From NCBI RefSeq assembly GCF_030704535.1, contig NC_081820.1, forward strand, positions 2,682,501 through 2,746,500: a stretch of DNA of 64,000 bases, given 5' to 3'. Under the pieces are notes generated by a model that was given only the letters and a program-made list of their open reading frames with translations, had not been told where the DNA came from and did no database searches. The stretch is from Vitis vinifera. Taxonomy: Eukaryota; Streptophyta; Magnoliopsida; Vitales; Vitaceae. A program made the position numbers and the translations under genes. Of the stretch, positions 35,895 through 48,800 are shown one piece after another (the first letter of the stretch is position 1; each line of letters begins with the position of its first letter).

Positions 35895-38800
35895 AGGACC
35901 TGTTTGGTGGTTGGTGTTTCTGAAAACTGTTTTTGTTCTCAACACATTTGGGAAGTGGGTGTTTTGTTGGTTCCCACTGTTCTCCGTGCTTGCAAATCCC
36001 TCTTTTCAGAGAACTTCAAAAAGTTGTTTCCTTTGGCATCTCTCTGTGTTTTCAATTTGGTGTTCTCCGTGTTTTCCCTGTGATTTTTCCTCCAGCAAGT
36101 CTTCAACCTCCAGCACATCTACAACAAGTCTCTCTACCAGCATGATACCAAGGTGCAATTCTCTCATTTTCTCAATCAAATTCCTCTCATCAGTGCAAAT
36201 CGCAGGTGCGATTCTCAGCCCTCTCTTCACTCTCATCTGATCTATCATGAGAGTGATCTATCATGAAATTTCCGTAGGGCTTTTAGTTTTCAAACATTGC
36301 TTCTTCATGATTACTTTGCTTAGTTGCTGAGAAAATCTGGATTTTTTTCTTGAGGGTTGTAAGATTTATGGTTTTTTTTTCTCCATAAGGGTAGTGACTC
36401 ATGAGTTCTCTGTAGTTCTAGATCTAAAAACAGAGTACCAGAAAGGGGGGAAAAACAGAAAGGTGGAAAGAAGTTTCTGATGGTCATTCTAGAAAATACT
36501 GAAAGGTTGTAGTGTGATCTTGGGGTTTTCACTACCTCTGTTATGATTAGATCACAGATCAGTTCAAAATACTGAAAGGTTGAATTTCAGCCCTACCCTT
36601 AAATTTCTGTATACTCACATTATATTACCCTTGTATCAAGTTCTAGATATATAGGAACTGGTAAATGCAATTAATGATTGAACTTAAAATTGCTTTACTG
36701 GTCATCCAATAAAAAAAAAAACTTTGATTCCTTGTGTTTATCTAATTATAATCCCACCTTACTAGTTTTGACTATAATGGACCCCTTAAAACACATTTCA
36801 AAAGCTACATTTAAACAATTCCATCAGGAAAGTAGTAATAATCATTTTTAGATGCATTTCAAAATTAACAAGAATGCAAAATGGAATTTCTACATTTTAA
36901 AAATGCATATTTTGTATATTTAGTAGTAATAATCATTTTTGGATCCAACAGTATGGCTCACCGTCCTCCTAACCTAAGCTCTCAATTCATTCTCTTCTAG
37001 AGATATGAGACCCTGACAATTGTTAGGAAACGTCACCTTACAGTTGAGAGATAAAAACAAAAGTTAGCCCATGTTGCAGGTGTCTTGGACCTTTGGTTGC
37101 AGAGTGCTTGGGAATTGATTGTTAAGTCAACAATTTGGAAGGCCTCATTCTTGGGCAAACACAAGATACTGATTATAATGTTTTTTTTTTTTTTTTATAA
37201 GTCAAATTTATATTTTGGCTCCATGTATGATATTAGAGAAGATACATTTTTTAAAATAAAAAATACACCAACACCATTCTTACATATTTTATTGACATTT
37301 TGGTAATACTATGAATTATTTTTGTTTTGTTTTCAAACAATTTTTTTAGCAAATGTGAGAAAGAACCTTCCATCATCAATGAATATCTGTGTCTCTCCAT
37401 GTAAGCATACCTACTAATATTATTACAATTATTATATGAACTAGTAATTGAAGTTTCCAAATTCTTAATTGTTTTCTTCAAAATCCTTTTGGATTTAATC
37501 TTTGCCTATTGCAAGTTGTGCGACCCTCTTAAGTGAAAACAACCAACAAACAAATAAAATAAACAGATGTGATATGGGTTGGAATTTTCATTGCTTTCAT
37601 CTTGTATTTAATTTATATTGTTCTGCGTTGGTGTTTTTCTTCCTCTTTCTTGCTGATTTTGATATGGGTTTCTTGTAATTTTTTCTGAATTCGATATGGG
37701 TTCCAAATTTGGTCTCGAAGTGATTTTCTTTTTCTTGATGTTCATTTGCATTTCTCATTATTTTTTTCACTATTCAATCTGGGACTCATTAATTTTCTCC
37801 ATTTTTTCCCAGTGTTCTTCCAGAATCAATCTGATTTCAAACTTTATTTTGAAGCAAATTTTCCTGTTCATTGTTGTTGATTTTAGTTTGGGTTGTCTCA
37901 TTTTGGTTGATAAAAAACTAAGACTATGAAAAAGGATAGATACTTTGAAGCCCTTGTCTTGCTTTGTAGTTTCCAGAAGATAAAGAAATTGCTTATGCCT
38001 TTTTCATTTGTTAGATGCTGGATTCAATATTTCAATTTCTCGTATCAGCAACCAAATGGAGAATCATATGTATCTTTTATATTAACACTAGGCTAAGATA
38101 GATCACTTTATGTGATTTCTTTGAATATTTCCTAGTTCATTAACACATCTTCTGGAGTTCAGTAGGTTCTGAATGATTTGTGTTTTATTAATCTGATTTC
38201 TCATTTCTTGCAACTGGATCACTGATTTTGGACTTTTGGTGTTTGATTACTGTGATTTTACGGGTTCTGCTCTTGGTCTAGTTCTTGTGGTGTGACAGAA
38301 AATGGTTTTTGTCTGTTCCCTTTCTTTGATTTGCAGGTGCCTCATGGCATTGGAGTGGTTCACTGCAAATTCTTCCTAGACCATCTTTACAACTTCCAGG
38401 GGACCAATAGGCCTGACCCAATGCACCATTGGGTTAGGTTCAGCTCAACCGTTCAAATGTGAGCTGACAGGGAGAGAAGGTGCTACATCCGCTTGTTGAA
38501 GCCTACCTCCTTGCTGCTTTGCGCTTTATTCTTTGCCTGTAGCTACCCAGAAAGTCTCTTGTAGTGATCTGAAATGTATCCATACTTGAATTGTTTCTGT
38601 TGTTACATTTTTTGTTTTAACTACTAGATTGCATCAATGGTTGTTGATACCTTTTCAATGGATGAAATGAATGATGTCGATGAACAGATTTATGAGTCCC
38701 TTTATTGCCCTTCATCAATTAGACTACAATGAAAAATTCTTCTCATCCTAGTGTGTGCTTTGACATGGGGTTTTCATGTAATGACTACTTGTAAAGCAAA

Positions 38801-38900
38801 AACCAAAGGCGTATGCAAAGGGAGGGAATGACTGCAAGCAAGGGTAAAAGAAGACTTATTTTGGGAAACATTTTTAAAAAACACTTCCCAAACAGGTCCT
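35895..38900. mobile_element. Candidate 3-kb hAT-like element
   Basis: The 13-mer aggacctgtttgg at 35895-35907 is present in perfect inverted form at 38888-38900 (ccaaacaggtcct). Both are followed inward by related sequence (tgtttctgaaaac against aagtgttttttaaa). These ends match those of the short elements at 42737 and 3640. No transposase frame is visible inside. The two ends could instead belong to separate short copies. Confidence 0.35.
38338..38463 (+). pseudogene. Exon-like segment of unknown origin
   Basis: After a strong acceptor (tttgatttgcag) an open frame begins VPHGIGVVHCKFFLDHLYNF and runs to a TGA at 38461-38463. I do not recognise the protein, and no matching upstream exon was found. 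It lies inside the candidate 35895-38900 element, so it may be a captured gene fragment or part of a non-coding transcript. Confidence 0.25.
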
Positions 38901-39365
38901 AATTGTAATTTTTATATAAATACAATTACTCTTTAAAGCTTACCTTAAAAAATGACTTTCAAAAATTAATTCAAAAGATCCAGATATTAAAAAAATTCAT
39001 TTCTTGAATTTTAAAAATAATTTTTAAAGACAGTAAATCCCATACCTTTCATATAAAAATTATTATTTATATGAAAAGTAATATTGCTTTTAAAAAATAA
39101 AAAGTATATCCATCCAAACAAGAACTTAAACATTGATTTTGAAAGGCTCATGGCCTTGAAAAAAATAAGCAGAGGAAAATTTGTGCTCAAATGTTCAATG
39201 ATGAGCTAAAAAGGAAGCAATGATCCCAGAATCAAGAAGATGAATGCCATCTTGCATACAGAGTGCAAGGTCTGTTGCAAGCCAGATTTGCAAACAGAAT
39301 GAAAGGAAGATGGTTGTTATTAGTCACAAATTTGTGATTATAGATAATTAGAAATGAAATCAATC

Positions 39366-39440
39366 AGAACTCTGATACCATGTTGAGCTACCGATTTTTC
39401 TTAGGATTTGAGCCCACGATGCATATATGCTCCAGTTATT
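39366..39440 (-). mobile_element. LTR end with primer-binding site, remnant
   Basis: On the minus strand the sequence reads ...gctcaaca followed by tggtatcagag (39370-39380), the initiator-Met tRNA primer-binding site that follows a 5' LTR ending in CA. The LTR part includes gatttgagccc-type words also seen at 54410-54480. No coding region or second LTR is present. Confidence 0.6.
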
Positions 39441-39853
39441 CGGGTTTGAATCAGATACCCCCTACCTACCAAACCAACCATGCCAAATCCAGTTGTGATT
39501 CCAAGCCAAATTCAGAAACCATGGCCTGATGAATAAAAGCATTTCTCCTTGCATTCAAATAATAGTAAGAATCCATCCATCTATCCATCCCAGTCAAGAG
39601 ATATACATTCTGTTCCATAATAATATGTACAACAACATGAATAATTTCTAGCATATCTTTGAAGCTCTACTGAAAATGGGAAAAAATAAAGAGAGCGGTG
39701 TTTCAAAAAAGGGGTGTTCTTACTCATGCCAACAAAGCCAGACAGACACCATGAAGAGATGCTGGTGCAGTGATGAGATCTTCAGGGCTTTTCACTGCAG
39801 CATACCAGGATACAACAGAAGCGAACACCAACATTGAACCAGGAATCTTCTGG

Positions 39854-42800
39854 TCAAGTGAACTGTCGCCGCATGTAAGTGTCTTCATGTACAAAAACCG
39901 GATCTTGGTTGGGTGGGTTCTGGGGAGGGAACTGGGGTTGTCCCATTGCAATACCACCACCTACTTGAGCTTGGTTAGGAGCAACAGGACCAGGCCATGG
40001 ATCATTGCGCTCTTTTGCTGATGATAAGGTGAGATAATAGAGGATCCCCAGAGTAACGCTGGCAAGGGACAAGACAGCAGCTCCTGCAAAGACTCCAGGT
40101 TTCACGACGTAGCAGTAGTAGTTGCCAAAGTACATGCTCTCTTCGCCATGCTGGTCATTGAGGGCAGCGCCCGTCAGCAACAGAAGGAATGCTATGACAA
40201 ATGTGAACCTGCATGAGATGGGGGGTTAACAGATGCATTATCAACCAAAATGAAAAAACAAAAAAGATAACCAAGTTATTTACATAAAGAAGTTAAGAGT
40301 GGGAGGTCATCAATATAGAATGCCATAAACACGATTCATTCAACTGTTTGAAGTTGTTGAATAACTGATTTTCCTAAAAGCTTAAGTTTATAGATTTGGG
40401 CCAGAATATATGTCATGCACCCTAACACCCTCCCTCACATGCCGTTCCCTACCCACATGGAGAGACACAAACCCGTGGACCCCATACCTGCATGTGAAGG
40501 GACGCAAACTCACTGGTAAACGATTACAATCAGCCTCTTTTGGGCTTACACCTAGGCTTAATAAATTAGGGAAATAAATATTATAAGGTGAGACTCAAAA
40601 CACATGACCTCTCACCAAATGAGGCTCTACTACCAACCATGTTGAACAATCAATTTTAGTCATGATTAGCACAAATGGTAATCATTGGCATTTGAATCTG
40701 CTTGGAGAGACAGAATCATACAGTCAAATAGAAAGCATGCATTAAATTAGTGCAACTCTTCAGCCAAAGTTTCTCAAAATTGTTAGCTGGTCCCAAATAT
40801 TGGCCAAGAGCCATTGTGTGGTACATTTACATGATTTATGCCCTCAATATCAAAATACCCAGTCACATTATTAACATCCACCTCAAGGGTAATTGACTAT
40901 TTCCCAACAGTCCCTGTGCACCATTACTTGGGCCAAGCAAGTTTACCAATAAGGTGTATATCTAGCAAGCAGTCTATATATATGGAAATATTCTCTATCC
41001 AAAATTTTAAATTATGGAAAAAAAATAAAAAGACAAAAAAAACCCCACAACATTGAGATGACTCTATGGTCTAAACACAAAACCTCTGGATATGACATAC
41101 AATGCCTAAACTAACAATATTTCCTGCAAAGATAATATGTAGTCAAAACTCAAAACACAGTCAAGTATAGCAACTTCACAAGAATCCAATATCTTACTGG
41201 GTCATTAAGCAATTCACCTGGCAGAATATCAAACCTCATATTTGGATGTATGTGCATTTTGACTGGTTTAGCACCCCACTTTACTCTTCTCTCCTTGCTG
41301 GGCAGTCACAAACACTGTGAGGAAGAAATTATCTTCTTAGACCTTGTCACCTCTATTCCCATGAATGACCTAAATCTTTAGTATGAAGATGCTTAACCAG
41401 GTCAAACTCAAAGTTACTCAGACCCTCTATCTAACTTCTAGTAATAACTACAACACTTCTTTCCAAAAATATGGAATTACCATATTTTGCTTTATGCGTA
41501 CTCAGAACTGACGGTACTAAACTTATCAAAACCATGCTCTGAGAGGTTGTTTCTGCCCAGAGACCAAATTCTTTGGTAGACACACCTTAAGTGACTTCAA
41601 GTGACTCTCCTTGAGCAACATACCAAGAAGTGGATCTCCTTCTAAAGATCAACATGGAGAAAAGGATTGTTGATATCAAGTGAAAAAAAGAGGCCACATT
41701 TAATAACTGCAAGTGATAAATAACTGTCACAAAGTAAGATGGACCGCTATGAGAAGTCTTCAAGTAATCAATTCCAAATGTTGGATGATATATCCCCAGC
41801 TACCATCAAGCCCTTAATCATTTAATGGAACCATCAGTATTAGTATAGTACTTAATAGCATAAACCAAGTCATCCCACTGCCTATTTTCCAAGAGGTGGA
41901 GTAAGATATCAGGTAACATTCTTATGAAGTGCTTTCATCTCTTCATCTATTGCATCCTTGATGTGGGATCAGACATACTCCCAAAAGCCTAAGCTAATGG
42001 GAAGTAAAGGTAACTCAACATATAAGGTTCAACCAACATTAGTAACCAACCGATGTGGGATATTGGCCTTTTGTCCATCCTACCTCAGACACCCTCATTC
42101 AATTGTTGACACCCGTGTCAGCAAGCATAGGGTGAGCTAGGCTAAACCATGCTTTGATACCAAATGATGGGAGGCCACATGCACTCCCAAAAGCCTACAC
42201 TAATGGGAGGTAGGGGCAGCTCCACATATAAGGCCCAGCCAACGTTGGTAATTAGCCAATATAGGGCATTGGACTTTCATTTGTCTTACATCAATCATTC
42301 TAGCAGGAAAAGGACAAATGATTAGGTATAAAACTGAGGCAGAGAAATGAAAAACAAGGGACAAGCCAAAGAAGAACATGTGGGGATGTGGGGATAAATG
42401 TGACCCAATCTTTTCAAATGCATGATGTGGCACTAAGTGTTTTTTCATTCGGAAATGTGAATATTATAAGTGGGAGTCGCAAATCCTAGATAAGCACTAA
42501 GTACAGGATTGGACAGGTAGGTAGATTGATCTTTCTGAGGCTGGATGTGACACTACTTAAGGTAGTTCCATGGTGATATGTGGAACCGGTTAGCAATGGG
42601 CGTATGAACTGTAGAAAAAAAAATTTAAGCACACTAATGTCTAGAAAACTACCATGTCAAGAAAAGAAGGATGTACCTAAAAAGAAACCAAATAACAAGA
42701 TAACAATGACAAGAAGGATCTTATTAAAAAATATATTAGGCTCTATTTGGGAAGTGTTTTCAAAAATTGTTCTGAAAAATAGTTTTTGAAAACAATTCTC

Positions 42801-45800
42801 TAATGTTTTATAGAACAAATGTCCATTTAGGAACAAAAAAATGTTCATAACCTGTTTTCTATATTTTTAGATATGTTTAAAAATAACTTTAATATGTAGT
42901 GTTTTAATTTTAATCATTCTTCATATTCTTTGAAAACTCTTGTTCTCTGTTTTTAAGAACAGAAAATTATTTTATGTTTTCTAGTTCCCAAATGTGCTTT
43001 TCTATTTTTCTGTTCTAGGAAAAAAAACTATTTTAAAAAACAGTTACCAAACAGGACCTAAGTTTGCAAAATGAACTAACTTATCATATGCTGAGTGAAA
43101 ACCTGCAAAAAATTACACACTACTAGCCAACTCAAAGAATGGCATCGGATATTGCAAATACAAGATTAGACCCTTAAGAAATAATCAAGGCAAGATCAAT
43201 TTAATAAAATAGCATGTGGTGAGAGTAATATCCACATAATACCTTGCAATACTTGTATGAAGCATTAGGGTTTGGCAATCTCAAGCAAATATCTAATCCT
43301 ACATATTCCATGATTCCATGAGAATCACACTTAGTTTGAAACACACCTTCCACATTTTCAAATACCTAGTCAAATTGAAAATGCAAGTACGACAAGCAAC
43401 TGGCTCTCCCTCTCTTTTATGAAATACCTAGAAAATATTAGAAAGCTGAAAATAATATTCTATTAAAAAGTCATGCTATCCTTGGATAAAATTTTACCAA
43501 GGAAACAAAGTGAGAAACTCTAACTCACTATTATGTTTAGTAGAGTCCCATATATTGGTGTAAATAAACCCAAAGAGAAGACAAGGTGTGCTGGTTGGAG
43601 GTAAAGAATGGAACTTTCTCTATTAGGTCTCTTTCCTCTAACTTGGAGGAGGGGAGATCTAAGTTGTTCCCATCTAGTATTGTGTGGAATGCTTGGGTTC
43701 CACCTAAGGCGAGTTTTCTTTGTTTGGGAGGCAACTTGGGGAAAAGCTTTGACTCTTGATCGGTTACAATGGAGAGGTTGGTCTTTAGCCAATAGATGCT
43801 TTCGATGTCACACTCATGAAGAGTCAATTGACCACATCCTCCTGCATTATAACAAAGCAAGAGCGTTGCGGCAGCTTTTGTTCTCTCTTTTTGGTATCTC
43901 ATGGGTGATTCACTCCTCCTTCAGAGACACTTTGTTAGGTTGGCAAGGCTCTTTTGTGGGGAGGAAGCGGATAAAAGTTTGGGGAACTGCTCCTTTATGC
44001 CTTTTTTGGATAATATGGAAGGAAAGAAATAGAAGAACGTTTGAGAATGAGGAGCTCTCTAAGCATAGGCAGAAAGTCATATTTCTGTGTAGTTTGTATC
44101 AAGTTGTTTATAGGCAATAGATTGATGTCCTTTTTTTATTTCATTGATTGGTCGGGTTCAGCTTGAGGGAGGAAGTATTTTTTTTTTGTTTTTCTCCTTT
44201 TTTTTGTGCTTTTTGCTGGTTGTTGCATACATCATGTGTATATTGGTAAACTTTTTTGGTACCTTTCAATACAATTGCTTCTTATCTATCAAAAAAACCT
44301 GACAAGGAGTGAAGCAACAATAATAAAGCCAATGAAGGAAAAAAAAAATCTATGATGGTTACTCCATTGAGAAGTGCTATACTCAAAGCTGGACAGTCTT
44401 CAATGATGGAACCAGAAGCTTAGAGACTTGTAATTTTCTAGAAGTAGGAGAATTGTCCCATTCAAGAACACAACAAAACTATTAAGGTGCATAAACATTG
44501 AAGGTCATTGTGCAGACTTCGATCACCATAATTCTTAAGACTGCCATATTGCTAAGCAAGTCAGAAATTTTGATTTTTCTATATGGGCAAGCAGCCCCTA
44601 GATTGTTGATTTCTAAAGGTTAAACTTTAAATGAACATAGATATACACCTGCCAAGGTAAAACTTCTGGATGGCTAGAAAAATGCCAAATATTTAAATTG
44701 ATGTCACCACTTTAAAAAATCAATCAAAATCTACTTCAGAACCTAGAAAAATAAAGATTCTAAGCTGTTCCACAGAAGCATATTAGATCGCTAAAGCAAA
44801 GATGATAAAAGGAACCAAAATTGCGGCTATCACCTAATGGATGTAGGATACCAAGTTGTAAGGCCACTTGATTTAAAAAGCATCAGGTGAAGAAAACGAA
44901 GCAACCAATACCTATTTTTCTATCAGTAGGCATTGATCAGTGATACTTGCTAAGACTGGCTAAGTAGCTCCTGACTCTCATATACAATTTTTACAAGATC
45001 CTAGTAAATTATACTGTTATTGAAAAGAGTTTGCAGATACACAAATGCCTCCAGCCTGCCAGCCATACCTAGCAGATAGTTGATGTCACAAAGGTCATGT
45101 TTGATGTACTCTATAGTTGTGTCTAGCATAAATATGGGTTCAAACGAAACAGAAGAGCTTCCAGTCACAACATTATTAACTCAAGAAACTTTGAGGATTT
45201 AGCTTGTCTTGTTGGTTATGGATGTATTAAACCCCGTACTATGTTACTTAGAATTATGCACAGATGACACCCCCTAGCCAAAGAGACTAAAGGGTGGGTA
45301 AACACAAGTTACAAGCATGAAGAAAATCCTTAAAATTTAGTAATTTAATACATAAAACTAACCAAACAAGAAAAATGAAATTTCAAAATAGAGTGGAGGA
45401 GACAAACCACAATCATCCATAAAAGAGTGGAGGAGAATGACAAACTATAAATTGGAGAGTGGAGCCCTAAGCATACATGCCATGGTGACATGTCGCATGA
45501 CCATTTGAAACCAACTATACTAAACCAGGGTTGGACTGGACCACGTATTTCAATCACTTAAAGAAAAAATTAATTTTGTGAACTGTGACGTTAACACTAA
45601 GAAAACATCACGTACATAAACTAAGTGCAGCTACGATAAGAACGAATTGCACTAGTAAATGGCAAGGCAAAAGATTTTTTTGATAGGCATAAGGACAACA
45701 AAAGACAACACTGGAATTGCACATGCCCATCAGTAAACCTAATAACAGGCCTAAAATGACTACTGAATAAGAGCACAGATTAGAACATTCAAACATATTC

Positions 45801-48800
45801 AAAGACGAATGATGCTAGAAGAAAGTTTTTAATAGGTTGGACTGATGAAGAATTATTTGTTTTGCACACTCAACATAGGCAGGAGATGTGATCGGTGATG
45901 ATAATGATGAAAAGAATTTATTCTTATAAACAAGGAACAGAACTTACTGCAAATCTTGAGAGCTACTCCACATCACATTACAAGGTGATTGTGATAATAA
46001 GATTAATTGGGTTCAGCAAACTAGATCCCAGAACCCATCAATTACATGGCTGGCATCTCTAGCCAAGATTGATAGCACTTCAGATTTCTACCACCATTAA
46101 GCATTTTGTTGTATATATCTCCTGCTACTCCTCTTCCCTTATTTGCCCTCTTTTCAACTATTTTGCATAGTAAATTTCCTTGTAAATTGTTTCTTCATTA
46201 AATGATTTTATTCCAGTTACATACAAGGTATTTGCTACAGCATAATAGGAATCCACTAGTTACAATCGAAAAAGATATATAGTACATGGTACAAGCTTCC
46301 ACACAAGCTTGGGTAAGAAATTTGAAGAGGGTTTTATGAAGACTTGGAAGCTCCCATGAACAACTTTTGAGGCATGATAACAAGTTCAAAGCACTATCTC
46401 AGTATTCCAGAAATGGCAGTGTTGTCTCAGCACATCTAAGTGAAGAAATGACTCCTCAGGTCTTGAACAGGACCAGAATGACCCATATTTTATCCTATTC
46501 TACAAAGAAACCTATGGAAGGACCATTATTAGCACAGGTACTATTTGAATGTAATCTGAAAGTTCATGTCCAAAGCTTCACAGAGACTGATGGTAGAACT
46601 ATTTCATTTGCTAGTTTTCCCAATCAAACTGGAGCAATTACTCCACATGGATGGTTCCACTTCCTCTCAGTCTTCTGGGACTTCATGATCTAGGACCGTT
46701 TTCACCAAATCTTTTTGATAGACAAATAATAGATTAAAGGGTGCCTAACAAACCAGAGTTAATGTACATACACAAGATGTGATTGTTTGTTTTTTCTTGT
46801 GTACCCAGACTCTTCAACTTCACCACCATATTCATGTCAACACAACATAACAACAGTATCGAGTGTGGATGCGGGGATCCTTGTTCAAATACTCATATTG
46901 TGCTTCAGATATTCATTATTTTGAAAGTATAAAACAGAAAAGAAAGAGATCTTTTTTTAAACAAAGGATATGTTAATTTTTTTACTTTTAATTGATTATT
47001 TCCCTTAATTATGGCTTATCCAAAAACCATTTGAGATCATTTTTTATTTGAGTCTCTAAATCCTAAAATTTGAGGATGTGAAGGATCAAACACCTAGATA
47101 CACACTCACACTTCACACCCATAGCCAAATCCAAGTACCATTGGTTTTTTCCTGATACAATGTTCAGCTCCATAACAAGGTTCAAAGTATCGGTAGAGCC
47201 ATACTGGACTCAGCTGAGTCGTATATGCACTATACCTTTCCCTACTGAGTCCGATATCCAATACCACCTTAAATACAGACTCGGCCAAGAATCGGTTGAC
47301 TCAATCGAGATTCCGAGTTGATCGCTGAGAAATCGAAATATTCTCCAATTAAACCCAGAAATAATTTTTTTCCCTTTCAAATAACAACAAAGAGCAACAA
47401 AAACTGAGAAATCTTAGAAAAAGTACAGATTCTCTTCAAAAGGAAAAATTTTTCAAGACCCATGAACCCATGATGAAGAAGAAAGAAGAAAGAAGACATC
47501 CTTCATGCCGAGGATGTCATTGTGGTGATCACCTGATTGATGAGAAACATCAAATTCTTTCATTGATGGCAATTGCCACATGTTGGTGTTGCCCCTCTTT
47601 GCTCCATCTCTGTAATGTCATTGGTGTGGTGTGGGTGAACGCTATAGAGGATGCTCTCTACCTCAGCAAACTGGGTACCCTCTCTCTGTTCGTGTGGGTT
47701 AATGGTGTTTGGGATCGGGAATCTAAAGAAAAAGGGTAAATGCATTTTTTATATAAGAATGATTTGTGGCTTGAAATGCTCATGTGTGTTATGAAGGGCA
47801 TCAATTTGCCTTATATGCTAATGGTTTTTGGAATTGGGAATTTGAAAATTATTATTTTATATGCTAAGGTATGGCATAAACTGCTTCGATTTAGGTAATG
47901 TATTATTTTATATGATAATGGTACCATATATGGTGTATCATTTTATATGCTAATTTATTGTTAATAATATATTGAAACCATTCCATTCATTATTATGCTA
48001 ATATATTTTTAAGTTTATTAGTTTATTAGTTTGTTAAGCTTATTTAATTATATTATTTTTTAAATTATTTTTATAATATTTTTATAATATTTTTATAATT
48101 TTTTGAACTTCTTAACAATCTTATTTTCAATATCACCTAACACAAGCTGAGATTGATGTGCCTTGGAACCCTTCGAGTCAATGACCGATACTATGACTTT
48201 AAACCATAATTCAATTCTACAATCCATAAGCAGTAGGTGAGAGCTCTTCTTATACCAATTTGCACTGCTGGATGGCCTCATGTGCCTTGTATTGTGGTAA
48301 GGTAAATGGGAGAACGCGATCAAAGAAAACAGAAGGTCTTACCAATCAAACCCAGTTAGTTGCTCCAAATCAAACTAATGACTTACAGAAACCAAAACAA
48401 TGATTGAGAAGTACTGGTTTATGGGACAATTGGATGGCTGAATATTAAAAGGCACCAAACAAAAATGGGGCACAAAATCCTTCAAAACACGCCTGAGGCA
48501 AAAGTGAAACAATACAAAGAGGAGATCCCACAACTGCATAACCATTCCCTAAACAATAAACAAACTCTAAAAGAGAGTAGTTGGCAACCCCAATCCTAGG
48601 ACCACTCAAACAAGGATTTAGGGTTACAGAGTGCTCTCAGTCTTCAAAAATCCTAAATTTGAAAGCCATCCTAGTTAGAGTAACATGAATAAGGGTCCTT
48701 AGCAAGTTCAATAAACACCCTAGTTCAGCAAGGTTCAGCAAGGTTGAAATTCATTTTTTGACCCAATAGAAAAAAAAGAAACACACACATGCATTGAGAG

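Noticed and set aside
35911..36240. 109-residue plus-strand frame as a gene
   Set aside because: No family motifs, Ser/Phe-rich composition, overlaps frames on both strands and starts at a transposon-like end.
36960..37080. Possible microRNA or conserved non-coding hairpin
   Set aside because: No convincing stem was found by eye; there was nothing to support it without folding.
47470..47739. 89-residue frame with several cysteines as a small secreted protein
   Set aside because: The frame starts with a Lys/Arg-rich run rather than a signal peptide, the cysteine spacing fits no family I know, and it lies inside a probable transposon in an intron.
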